A stretch of DNA of 7,397 nucleotides from assembly GCA_937988705.1 (NCBI GenBank), contig CALKIA010000139.1, positions 1 through 7,397 of the forward strand. Reading direction: 5' to 3'. A program made the translations under genes and the position numbers. Shown here piece by piece: positions 1 to 5,350 of this stretch (within the stretch, counting starts at the first letter, position 1; every line of letters begins with the position of its first letter). The notes beneath the pieces are model-generated. The model searched no databases. It was not told where the DNA came from and saw only the letters and a program-made list of their open reading frames with translations. The DNA comes from an uncultured Chloroflexota bacterium (lineage in GTDB: Bacteria > Chloroflexota > Anaerolineae > Aggregatilineales > Phototrophicaceae).

Positions 1-273
1 CAGGCGCGCAACCTCGTCGCCGCGTACCAGTACGCCGCGGAAAACTGGCGGCCGTGGGTTGGGCTGATGAGCGCGATCTACATCGCCGCGCCCGATTGGA
101 CCGAAAATGATGAGGAATGGTGGTGGGCGATCACAACGCCAACCGGGTATACTCGCCCGTCATATGTCGATTTAGCGAATATGGCGAAATACTGCGGTGA
201 CCGCGTCCTCCCGGCGCGCGACCCCAGCAGCCCGGAGGCTCTCGGACTTGTCCCCGTCTATCCTTGCAGTTAG
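1..273 (+). CDS. C-terminal fragment of a probable glycosidase-like extracellular protein (5' end outside window)
   Basis: The reading frame is open from the first base and ends at TAG 271-273, giving the last 90 residues of a longer protein. An in-frame ATG at 67 exists but the coding sense is continuous before it, so 67 is not taken as the start. The visible part is rich in aromatic residues: an AENWRPWVGLM stretch, a WTENDEEWWWAI stretch, then a TGYTRPSYVDLANMAKYC segment. This pattern resembles the last strand and helix of TIM-barrel glycoside hydrolase-like proteins common in Chloroflexota, where a Trp-rich loop lines the sugar site. The family is an inference from style only, because no catalytic residues are in view. 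The end overlaps the CopD-like gene by 26 bases, which suggests translational coupling. Confidence 0.6.
   Translation, partial: QARNLVAAYQYAAENWRPWVGLMSAIYIAAPDWTENDEEWWWAITTPTGYTRPSYVDLANMAKYCGDRVLPARDPSSPEALGLVPVYPCS
234..238 (+). promoter_or_regulatory. Shine-Dalgarno GGAGG that decides the CopD-like start
   Basis: GGAGG lies 9 bases before TTG 248. The longer in-frame option, GTG at 197, has no comparable site and would add 17 polar residues before the first membrane helix. The site lies inside the upstream coding sequence, as expected for coupled genes. Confidence 0.65.
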
Positions 274-736
274 TTACTTCTTTCATCTGATCGCCACCGT
301 GATCTGGCTCGGTGGGTTAGCGGTGTTCGCGCTGCTGCTTTTCCCGGAAGGTGCGCTCCTGCCCGACGCACTGCGGGCGCGGCTGCGCAAACGCTTTCTC
401 CCGCTGACCAACTTCAGCCTCGTCGTGCTCATCTTCACGGGCTTGACGCAAATGGCGGGCGACCCCAACTACGACGGTGTGTTACAATTCACGAATACGT
501 GGAGCGTGGTGATTCTCCTGAAGCACGTCGTGATCGTCGGCATGCTGATTGCGGGCGGCATCCTTCAGTGGGGCATTACCCCCACGCTCGACCGTCAGAA
601 TTTGCTGGCGCAGCGGGGCAAACAGGACCCTGCCGTAATTGCGCGCCTGCACCGCACCGAAGTCCAACTGACATGGATCAACGTGATTCTCGGCGCGCTT
701 GTACTGGGCTTGACCGCGTGGGCGACTGCGCTTTAG
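248..736 (+). CDS. CopD-like four-helix integral membrane protein
   Basis: A 162-residue protein if started at TTG 248; an upstream GTG at 197 would give 179. Four hydrophobic segments are visible, at about residues 6-31, 53-70, 85-108 and 138-160. The first contains His13 and Trp20 in an HLxxxxxWLGG pattern and is followed by an RKRFLPLTNFSLV segment, both typical of the CopD / DUF2269-like membrane family. Lys92-His93 opens the third helix. CopD proteins are linked to copper transport or tolerance, but many family members are uncharacterised and no CopC, CopA or copper-binding partner is in this window. A copper role is therefore only possible. The gene overlaps the preceding one by 26 bases and is 13 bases from the next, so it sits inside an operon. 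Confidence 0.8.
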   Translation: MSPSILAVSYFFHLIATVIWLGGLAVFALLLFPEGALLPDALRARLRKRFLPLTNFSLVVLIFTGLTQMAGDPNYDGVLQFTNTWSVVILLKHVVIVGMLIAGGILQWGITPTLDRQNLLAQRGKQDPAVIARLHRTEVQLTWINVILGALVLGLTAWATAL

Positions 737-749
737 AACGGGGGATCGT

Positions 750-2765
750 TTGTCCAACCGCCTGAGTTACGCTATCACTGTTGTGATCCTGCTGTTCGCG
801 GCGATTCTGCGGCTTTGGGATTTAACAACCCTCCCCCCCGGCTTAAATGAGGGTGAAATCCTCGATTTGCGCATCACCGAAACCGTGCGCGAAGGGCGTC
901 TGGAATTGCTGTACGATGTGGGCGGCGAGGGACGCGAAAGCGGCTACGGCATCGCGCTGGCCGCGACGACGAGCGCGACGGGTGCGGGACTGCTCGGCTA
1001 TCGCATCTTCTCCGCGTGGATCGGCATGATTACACTGGCGCTGGTCTACGCGCTGGGCACTCGACTCTTCGGGACATTGGCGGGCGTGGCAGCGACGGCG
1101 CTGCTGGCCGTCAATATGGCCCATACGATCCTCACGCGCAGCATCTCGCCCGATATGCTGCTGCCCTTGTTCGTGACGGCGGTACTCCTGGCGCTGGCAC
1201 GTTCGCTGCCCGTATACGGCTCACGCCCGTATCGTGAGCCGAAAGCGACACCTTTCGCATCGCTGGGGCTGCTGCTCGGCATCGGCTTTTACATTCATCC
1301 CCTGAATTTCATCATCGTGCTGATGAGCATGGCGTTTATCGCCTATATGGTGCTCAACGGCCGCTCGATGACGCGCCGGACAATTTCGTTTACATGGTTC
1401 GCCGTCGTGGTGATGATCGTGTTCGCCACACCCTACCTGATCGCCAGCCTGCAAGCGCCAGAGCTGTCCGGCGCCAACCGGGTGCTGCAAATCTCGCCGC
1501 GCGTGCTGACGGCCTTCTTGAGCGGCTTGAATGGCTTGTTCATTCAGGGCGACCTGTCTGCTGTGCACAACCTGCCCGGGCGCCCGCTGCTCGATCTGGT
1601 GAGTGGGCTGTTTCTGGTCATCGGCTTAATTGCGGCGCTGCGTTCATGGCGGCAATCGCGCTTCGTCCTCGTTCTACTGGCGATTCTGTTTCTCACACCG
1701 ACGGCGCTGGCAGCGAACGTCGGTCCTGATTTTCCCGCGCTGGCGGGTTTACTCCCCGTGCTGGCGCTGTTGTTCGGTCTGGGTGTCAGCACGCTGTATC
1801 ACAGCTTGCCAACCCGCGCCGGTCGCTGGATCGGCGCGCTGGGATTGGTCACGCTCGTCCTGTTCAACATGCAGTGGACCGTCCGCGATCTGTTCAGCAA
1901 CTGGCGTGATCTGCCCGGCATGCGCGCCGCCTATGACAGCCGCATCGGCGAATTGGCGCACTACATCGACACCACGCCCGCCGATCTGCCAACGGTCATC
2001 TGCACGGAAGATGTGTTCCCCGATTCGTCCGCGCTGGAACTGAGCGCACCGCTCAAGCTAGCGCTGATGCTCCAGCGTCCGAGCACCTCGCTGCGCTATG
2101 CCAACTGTCGCGAAGCGCTGATCCTCAGCTCGGCGGGGGAACGCGAGCGCATCATCTTCCTTGACCCGAACGGTTACGAAGCATTCAATCCGTATTTGCG
2201 CGAATGGCTGGATCAAGGTGAGATTGTGGAACGCGCTCACCTGCCCGAACGCTCGGTCATCCTGCTGGATGTCGCCAATCAACTGGCCGACCGCGTCGGC
2301 GCTTTCACGACGACCGCGCCCGTCGCCTTCGCCCCGGAAAGCCCCGGTGCGAATCGCGTGACCGCGCCGCCGATTCGGCTGGGCGGGAATGTCGCGTTCC
2401 TCGGCTATGATCACATCTGGGCCGATCAATACCGACCGGGCGACCTCGTCCCGATCCTGACCTACTGGCGCGTGGATGGCACGCCGCCACCGGATTTGCG
2501 CCTGTTCACGCACATCCTCGCCGATCCCGGCGCGCGACCGGTCGCACAGACCGACCCGCGCAGCATCCGCCCCGATCGCATGGTCGCGCGCGATATCTGG
2601 CTGCAAGTGAGCTACATTCAACTACCATTCGCGCTGCGCACCGGCACTTACAGCATTTCCATTGGCGCATACGAAGACAACACCGATACGCGCTTGACCG
2701 TCTTTGAAGGCGAACAAGCGCGCGGCACGCGCGTATTCATTGGTCAGATCGGCGTGGTGAGGTGA
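750..2765 (+). CDS. GT39/ArnT-like polytopic membrane glycosyltransferase-family protein
   Basis: 671 residues from TTG 750, preceded by a G-rich ribosome site (740-745). The N-terminus has a membrane helix (about 7-22) followed by RLWDLTTLPPGL, the usual opening of dolichyl/undecaprenyl-phosphate-sugar glycosyltransferases (PMT/ArnT superfamily, GT39). Many further hydrophobic segments run to about residue 375, followed by a soluble region and a beta-rich C-terminal domain (about 540-671) of the type often appended to Chloroflexota GT39 proteins (LGYDHIW, LVPILTYWR, TGTYSISIGAYE). Known members transfer a sugar from a polyprenyl-phosphate donor to protein or lipid on the outer face of the membrane. 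The first loop normally reads like GLYHDEA; here it is GLNEGEI (residues 31-37), so the usual catalytic Asp position is Gly35, although Glu36 and the later GRE (61-63) remain. It may be a divergent or non-catalytic paralogue. It ends 6 bases before rnz. Confidence 0.82.
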   Translation: MSNRLSYAITVVILLFAAILRLWDLTTLPPGLNEGEILDLRITETVREGRLELLYDVGGEGRESGYGIALAATTSATGAGLLGYRIFSAWIGMITLALVYALGTRLFGTLAGVAATALLAVNMAHTILTRSISPDMLLPLFVTAVLLALARSLPVYGSRPYREPKATPFASLGLLLGIGFYIHPLNFIIVLMSMAFIAYMVLNGRSMTRRTISFTWFAVVVMIVFATPYLIASLQAPELSGANRVLQISPRVLTAFLSGLNGLFIQGDLSAVHNLPGRPLLDLVSGLFLVIGLIAALRSWRQSRFVLVLLAILFLTPTALAANVGPDFPALAGLLPVLALLFGLGVSTLYHSLPTRAGRWIGALGLVTLVLFNMQWTVRDLFSNWRDLPGMRAAYDSRIGELAHYIDTTPADLPTVICTEDVFPDSSALELSAPLKLALMLQRPSTSLRYANCREALILSSAGERERIIFLDPNGYEAFNPYLREWLDQGEIVERAHLPERSVILLDVANQLADRVGAFTTTAPVAFAPESPGANRVTAPPIRLGGNVAFLGYDHIWADQYRPGDLVPILTYWRVDGTPPPDLRLFTHILADPGARPVAQTDPRSIRPDRMVARDIWLQVSYIQLPFALRTGTYSISIGAYEDNTDTRLTVFEGEQARGTRVFIGQIGVVR

Positions 2766-2771
2766 GAATCC

Positions 2772-3767
2772 ATGTTTGAAATCGTCTTTCTTGGCACATC
2801 AGCATCCGCTCCCTCGATTCAACGCGGCCTGACGGCGCAAGCCATTCTCGCGGGTGAGCATCGCTTCCTGATCGACTGCGGCGAAGGCACACAGCGCCAG
2901 ATACTGCGCAGCGGCATCGGCTTCAAGCGGCTGAATCACATTCTGCTCACGCACGCCCACCTCGATCACATTCTCGGCCTTGGCGGGCTGATGTCCACAT
3001 TCGCCCGCTGGGAGAGCATCGACGCGGTGAAGATTTTCGGCGGCAAGCCGACGCTGGCCCGCGTCCACGCGCTGCTGTATGGTGTGGTGCTGGATTACGA
3101 ACGGCTCGACCTCGATATCCAGATGGAAGAGTTGAAAACGGGCGTCTTCTTCGAGGCGAAGGACTTCAGCGTGAGCGCCTTCCCGGTCACGCACCGCGGG
3201 CCGGGCTGCTTCGGTTTCGTCTTTCAGGAGAAAAGCCGCCGGCCGTTTCTGGTCGAAAAGGCTGAAGCACTCGGCATTGCAGCCGGGCCGGAGCGCGGCC
3301 AGTTGGTCGCCGGACACACGATCATGCTCAACGATGGGCGCACCATCACACCGGACATGGTCTTAGGCGAGCTCGTCCGCGGCATCAAGCTGGTGCATAT
3401 CGGCGATGTGGGGCGTACGGACAACATCCGCGACTATGTGGCGGATGCCGACACCCTTGTGATCGAATCGACGTTCCTGAGCAGTGAGGCGGAAGAAGCG
3501 GCGCATTTTGGCCATTTGACCGCGCGCCAGGCGGCGGAACTCGCGGCGGAAACCGGCGTCCGATCACTGATTTTGAATCATGTGTCCCGACGCTACCGCG
3601 AAGCCGCGATCATCGAAGAAGCGCGGCGCTATTTCCCTGAAACCTATGTCGCGCGCGACCTCGATCACTTCATCATCCGGCGCGATCAGCCGATCGAGAA
3701 GCTGGCGCCGGAAGTGGTGCGCGCCCGCGCCGTGCAAGTGGAGCAGGAAGATCACAAAGAGGGTTAA
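2772..3767 (+). CDS. rnz: Ribonuclease Z (tRNA 3' processing endonuclease, short form)
   Basis: 331 residues from ATG 2772, with a GAGGTGAG ribosome site (2759-2766) 5 bases upstream that overlaps the end of the previous gene. RNase Z removes the 3' trailer from precursor tRNA in the cytoplasm. All landmark metallo-beta-lactamase motifs are present: FLGTSASAP at 6-14, the zinc site His61-x-His63-x-Asp65-His66 followed by GLGGL, His141, Asp212 in HIGDVGRTD, the GHLTA segment at 247-251 (equivalent of the HST motif) and His270 in LNHVSRRY. The region about 155-198 matches the flexible arm/exosite that contacts the tRNA elbow. Length fits the short bacterial tRNase Z (about 300-330). The C-terminal 25 residues are charged and extend past the fold. 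It is the last gene of the plus-strand cluster; no T-rich terminator on this strand follows it. Confidence 0.95.
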   Translation: MFEIVFLGTSASAPSIQRGLTAQAILAGEHRFLIDCGEGTQRQILRSGIGFKRLNHILLTHAHLDHILGLGGLMSTFARWESIDAVKIFGGKPTLARVHALLYGVVLDYERLDLDIQMEELKTGVFFEAKDFSVSAFPVTHRGPGCFGFVFQEKSRRPFLVEKAEALGIAAGPERGQLVAGHTIMLNDGRTITPDMVLGELVRGIKLVHIGDVGRTDNIRDYVADADTLVIESTFLSSEAEEAAHFGHLTARQAAELAAETGVRSLILNHVSRRYREAAIIEEARRYFPETYVARDLDHFIIRRDQPIEKLAPEVVRARAVQVEQEDHKEG

Positions 3768-3788
3768 GGTCCCACCGCACCAGGCAAC

Positions 3789-3815
3789 AAAAAGGGACAA
3801 GGTGGCCCTTGTCCC
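3789..3815 (-). terminator. Intrinsic terminator for minus-strand transcription
   Basis: Arms 3794-3802 (GGGACAAGG) and 3807-3815 (CCTTGTCCC) form a perfect 9-bp stem with a 4-base loop. Read on the minus strand the stem is followed at once by TTTTT (3793-3789) and then GTTG. On the plus strand the stem is followed by CCACAC, with no T tract, so the signal points to the minus strand. It supports a transcribed minus-strand gene at 3866-4084. It may also partly stop readthrough from rnz. Confidence 0.75.
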
Positions 3816-3839
3816 CACACAGTCAGGTTGAATTGTGGC

Positions 3840-3859
3840 CGTTCGCTCAGGGGCGAACG
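3840..3859. repeat. Small inverted repeat beyond the stop of the minus-strand small gene
   Basis: CGTTCGC (3840-3846) and GCGAACG (3853-3859) form a 7-bp stem with a 6-base loop. It lies between the stop codon at 3866 and the T5 terminator, so it would be a 3' UTR hairpin of the minus-strand transcript. No further role is visible. Confidence 0.45.
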
Positions 3860-3865
3860 AGCGCC

Positions 3866-4084
3866 TTACAGCGCGAAGGCCACGTCGGCGGTGTTGGTGC
3901 GGGCAAACATATCGCGTTCCCCCACAAACCGCGCGGCGGCGGCGGCGAAGTCACTCCGTTGTTCCCGGGTAGCGGAAGCATCGTACCGGACGACGGTACG
4001 ATCCCAGAGGTTCATACTTTCCTGAACGAGTTCGACCACACTTTTACTGGGGTCCTGATGGAGGCTATCTTCACCCGGGATCAC
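3866..4084 (-). CDS. Small uncharacterised protein, 72 residues
   Basis: I do not recognise a family. GTG 4084 is chosen because GGAGA (minus strand, 4095-4091) lies 6 bases before it; an upstream TTG at 4120 extends the frame by 12 residues into AT-rich sequence without a clear ribosome site. The protein begins MIPGEDSLHQDPSKSVVELV, has a probable amphipathic helix through VVELVQESMNLWDRTVVRY, then an acid/base-rich ATREQRSDF and an Ala-rich helix AAAAARFVGERDMF, ending in ADVAFAL. There is no signal peptide or membrane segment, so it is probably cytoplasmic. Third codon positions are mostly G or C, like the neighbouring genes and unlike the AT-rich flank. Downstream there is an intrinsic terminator on the same strand. 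These signals together make it more likely real than the overlapping plus-strand frames. Confidence 0.55.
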   Translation of the reverse strand: MIPGEDSLHQDPSKSVVELVQESMNLWDRTVVRYDASATREQRSDFAAAAARFVGERDMFARTNTADVAFAL

Positions 4085-4156
4085 GGTCAATCTCCGCTTA
4101 ATTACAGATGATATAAACAAATGATTCTGGTCTTACTTTATGTTTAAAGAGCTTGA

Positions 4157-4207
4157 GAATTACCTAAGTATCACATTGAGAATTGTAAATTATAGCTTAA
4201 GGTATTC
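4157..4207. repeat. Imperfect inverted repeat in the AT-rich block
   Basis: GAATTACCTAAG (4157-4168) pairs with CTTAAGGTATTC (4196-4207), giving 11 base pairs with one bulged base on each side. The enclosed 27 bases are almost all A and T. In sequence this AT-rich, chance pairing of this length with bulges is plausible, so support comes mainly from its position inside the nested set. Confidence 0.35.
4189..4194 (-). promoter_or_regulatory. Possible -10 box (TATAAT) reading toward the small minus-strand gene
   Basis: On the minus strand 4194-4189 reads TATAAT, about 105 bases upstream of GTG 4084. No clear -35 hexamer lies 16-18 bases before it, and TATAAT is easy to find by chance in such AT-rich DNA. 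If used, the transcript would begin within the structured block. Confidence 0.25.
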
Positions 4208-4231
4208 ACAATTCATTCATCTTAGGCAATG

Positions 4232-4302
4232 GTTTATTTGTACATTGTCGGAGAGTTTTTACAGTGAAAGAGTGTGTTTCTCCGGCAATGTACTCTATAA
4301 AC
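4232..4302 (+). repeat. Strong hairpin / inverted repeat, 16-pair stem plus 6-pair base
   Basis: Positions 4240-4255 pair with 4278-4293: 14 Watson-Crick pairs plus two G-U wobbles (T4248 with G4285, G4255 with T4278), with a 22-base loop. GTTTAT 4232-4237 pairs with ATAAAC 4297-4302 across a 2x3 internal loop and extends the stem. Both imperfect pairs are allowed G-U pairs only in a plus-strand RNA; on the minus strand they would be A-C or C-A mismatches. That favours function as a plus-strand transcript. No T tract follows, so it is not a standard terminator. Confidence 0.75.
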
Positions 4303-4477
4303 AAGTATATCTGCGGATTCTCGGTTTCTGGATTTTATTCGGAAAAAATTCATTGCCTCGCCTATGGAAGCATAAAGAGATGAAGAAGAATTAAGATGAG
4401 CGGGCGGATCGGAAAAGTGGGGATTAGTCCGGCAGTCGGCCCGCGCCGTCAACTTCACTGAGCTGAAAGGAACGGTT

Positions 4478-4528
4478 ATGTCCGGCATTTCTACGGTGTG
4501 GGTTAGGATTCTTATCCCTGTTGTGTAA
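4478..4528 (+). CDS. Possible 16-residue leader-like ORF
   Basis: ATG 4478 is preceded by AAAGGA (4466-4471) with a 6-base spacer, a good ribosome site, and the frame MSGISTVWVRILIPVV ends at TAA 4526-4528. It lies 67 bases before the secreted-protein start and just upstream of the TATAAT at 4547. If that box is the promoter of the secreted gene, this ORF is not in the same transcript unless transcription also starts further upstream. It has no recognisable regulatory codon run. Short frames with a ribosome site arise by chance, so this is weak. Confidence 0.18.
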   Translation: MSGISTVWVRILIPVV

Positions 4529-4546
4529 ATAAATAAGTCGTAATAT

Positions 4547-4552
4547 TATAAT
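4547..4552 (+). promoter_or_regulatory. Probable -10 box (TATAAT) for the secreted-protein gene
   Basis: A perfect TATAAT, 43 bases before ATG 4596, would place transcription start near 4559 and leave a 5' leader of about 35-40 bases. A -35 element at 17-base spacing (4524-4529, TGTAAA) matches the consensus poorly, so the promoter may be weak or need an activator. The local AT-richness lowers its weight. Confidence 0.45.
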
Positions 4553-4595
4553 CCATGCATCATTGCAAACTAACATTTATATCGTGAGGACAACT

Positions 4596-5270
4596 ATGCG
4601 CAAATCAAAGCTTATTTTCGTGTTTCTCCTACTCGCGCTTGGCGGTCTCGGAGTGTCGGCCGTGTTTGCCGCCGGACCAACCTGGACCGTCGTCAGCGTA
4701 GACGCGATTGATTGTGCCGGTAGTGCAACCCAATTCAGTATGGAGCTGGCCGGCGTTACTGATCCATCTTCCAATTACTGGCGGACGATCGTGGACGCCG
4801 GGGGCAACCGCTATATGGACGAGAATGCCGGAAATCCGAGCGCGGCGGATAACGGACCCTATAGCTGGTCGTTGTATAACAGCAGCTCCGCTGGTCCGGT
4901 CACAGCCACCTTCCCGTTACCCAACGACACGCCGATCACGGTGCAGCTGCTGCTGACCAATGGCTCGGGTGGTCCAGCTGTCTCAGGCGCGATTGTCACA
5001 TTTGATAAATGCAATGGCGGGGTTGTCACTTCAATCGTGCCGCTTCCCTTGGCGGGCGCTTGTGCCGATCCGCTGCCGACGGATGCGGTGATTCACAGTC
5101 TGCCGCAAGGCGCGCCCGCGTTCTATGCGGCTGATCTCGCTACGGCGACCGGTTTCAGCATTCCGGTGGGGACGTGGTATGTCACGCAGACCAGTGGTGA
5201 CTTCACGCAGTTGTGGATTGCTTGCCAGGCGAACCGCGTTTGGGTACCGTCCAACGCCGTCGCCCCCTAA
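4596..5270 (+). CDS. Secreted protein of unknown function with N-terminal signal peptide
   Basis: 224 residues from ATG 4596, which follows a GAGG ribosome site (4586-4589) by 6 bases; a TTG at 4563 would put 11 unneeded residues before the signal peptide. The N-terminus MRKSK is followed by a hydrophobic core ending SAVFA, a good signal peptidase I site before AGPTW, so the mature protein is exported; there is no lipobox. The mature part reads as beta-rich and Ser/Gly/Thr/Pro-rich, with four cysteines (in IDCAG, FDKCNG, GACADP and IACQAN) that could form two disulfides. The final 75 residues (VGTWYVTQTSG then LWIACQANRVWVPSNAV) resemble a bacterial SH3-like end seen in other Chloroflexota exported proteins; that likeness is a guess from pattern. 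No enzyme motif or anchor is seen. It appears to be a single-gene transcript. Confidence 0.82.
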   Translation: MRKSKLIFVFLLLALGGLGVSAVFAAGPTWTVVSVDAIDCAGSATQFSMELAGVTDPSSNYWRTIVDAGGNRYMDENAGNPSAADNGPYSWSLYNSSSAGPVTATFPLPNDTPITVQLLLTNGSGGPAVSGAIVTFDKCNGGVVTSIVPLPLAGACADPLPTDAVIHSLPQGAPAFYAADLATATGFSIPVGTWYVTQTSGDFTQLWIACQANRVWVPSNAVAP

Positions 5271-5288
5271 GTCGGGTGCTCCCCAAAG

Positions 5289-5319
5289 CAAACGGCACAC
5301 CATGCGGGTGTGCCGTTTG
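5289..5319. terminator. Hairpin between convergent genes (probable bidirectional terminator)
   Basis: Arms 5289-5301 (CAAACGGCACACC) and 5307-5319 (GGTGTGCCGTTTG) are perfectly complementary over 13 bp with a 5-base loop. It sits 18 bases after the secreted gene's stop and 31 bases beyond the stop of rimO. Neither side has a strong T tract, so it is a stable stem with incomplete terminator features on both strands. Confidence 0.7.
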
Positions 5320-5350
5320 ACGTTAAGTTGTATTTCAGATGCCGCGCGCC

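Larger units (their letters stand above)
4105..4477. other. AT-rich intergenic block with nested inverted repeats; no convincing large gene
   Basis: Bases 4141-4380 count to about 35% GC, against about 63% in a 60-base rimO sample. Complementary segments nest in order: CTTTATG 4136-4142 with CATAAAG 4371-4377; AGGCAATG 4224-4231 with CATTGCCT 4351-4358; and the strong hairpin 4232-4302. An imperfect hairpin 4157-4207 fits inside the outermost pair. TTGAGAATT also occurs twice directly, near 4153 and 4174. From 4398 the sequence becomes GC-rich again, with GCGGGC 4400-4405 complementary to GCCCGC 4439-4444. The order would fit a multibranch RNA or the remnant of a small mobile repeat. I matched it to no known riboswitch class. 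The 84-codon frames here on both strands lack ribosome sites and are not called. Confidence 0.6.

Noticed and set aside
2058..2621. Minus-strand frame of 187 codons
   Set aside because: It is a shadow of the GT39-like gene, which has clear domain logic and continuous coding sense.
3809..4111. Plus-strand frame of 100 codons after rnz
   Set aside because: It begins inside the hairpin and is antisense to the better supported minus-strand small gene. The Gly/His-rich stretch comes from the complement of Ala codons.
4140..4394. Plus-strand frame of 84 codons in the AT-rich block
   Set aside because: No ribosome site precedes the ATG, the frame runs straight through the strong hairpin, and its aromatic/basic mix looks like translated AT-rich non-coding DNA.
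4398..4480. Possible known riboswitch or ribozyme in the GC-rich patch
   Set aside because: I compared by eye with cyclic-di-GMP, guanidine, twister and hammerhead consensus elements and found no match beyond a 6-bp GCGGGC/GCCCGC pair.
4234..4488. Minus-strand frame of 84 codons
   Set aside because: No ribosome site, it crosses the composition boundary and the inverted repeat, and no protein-like pattern is visible.
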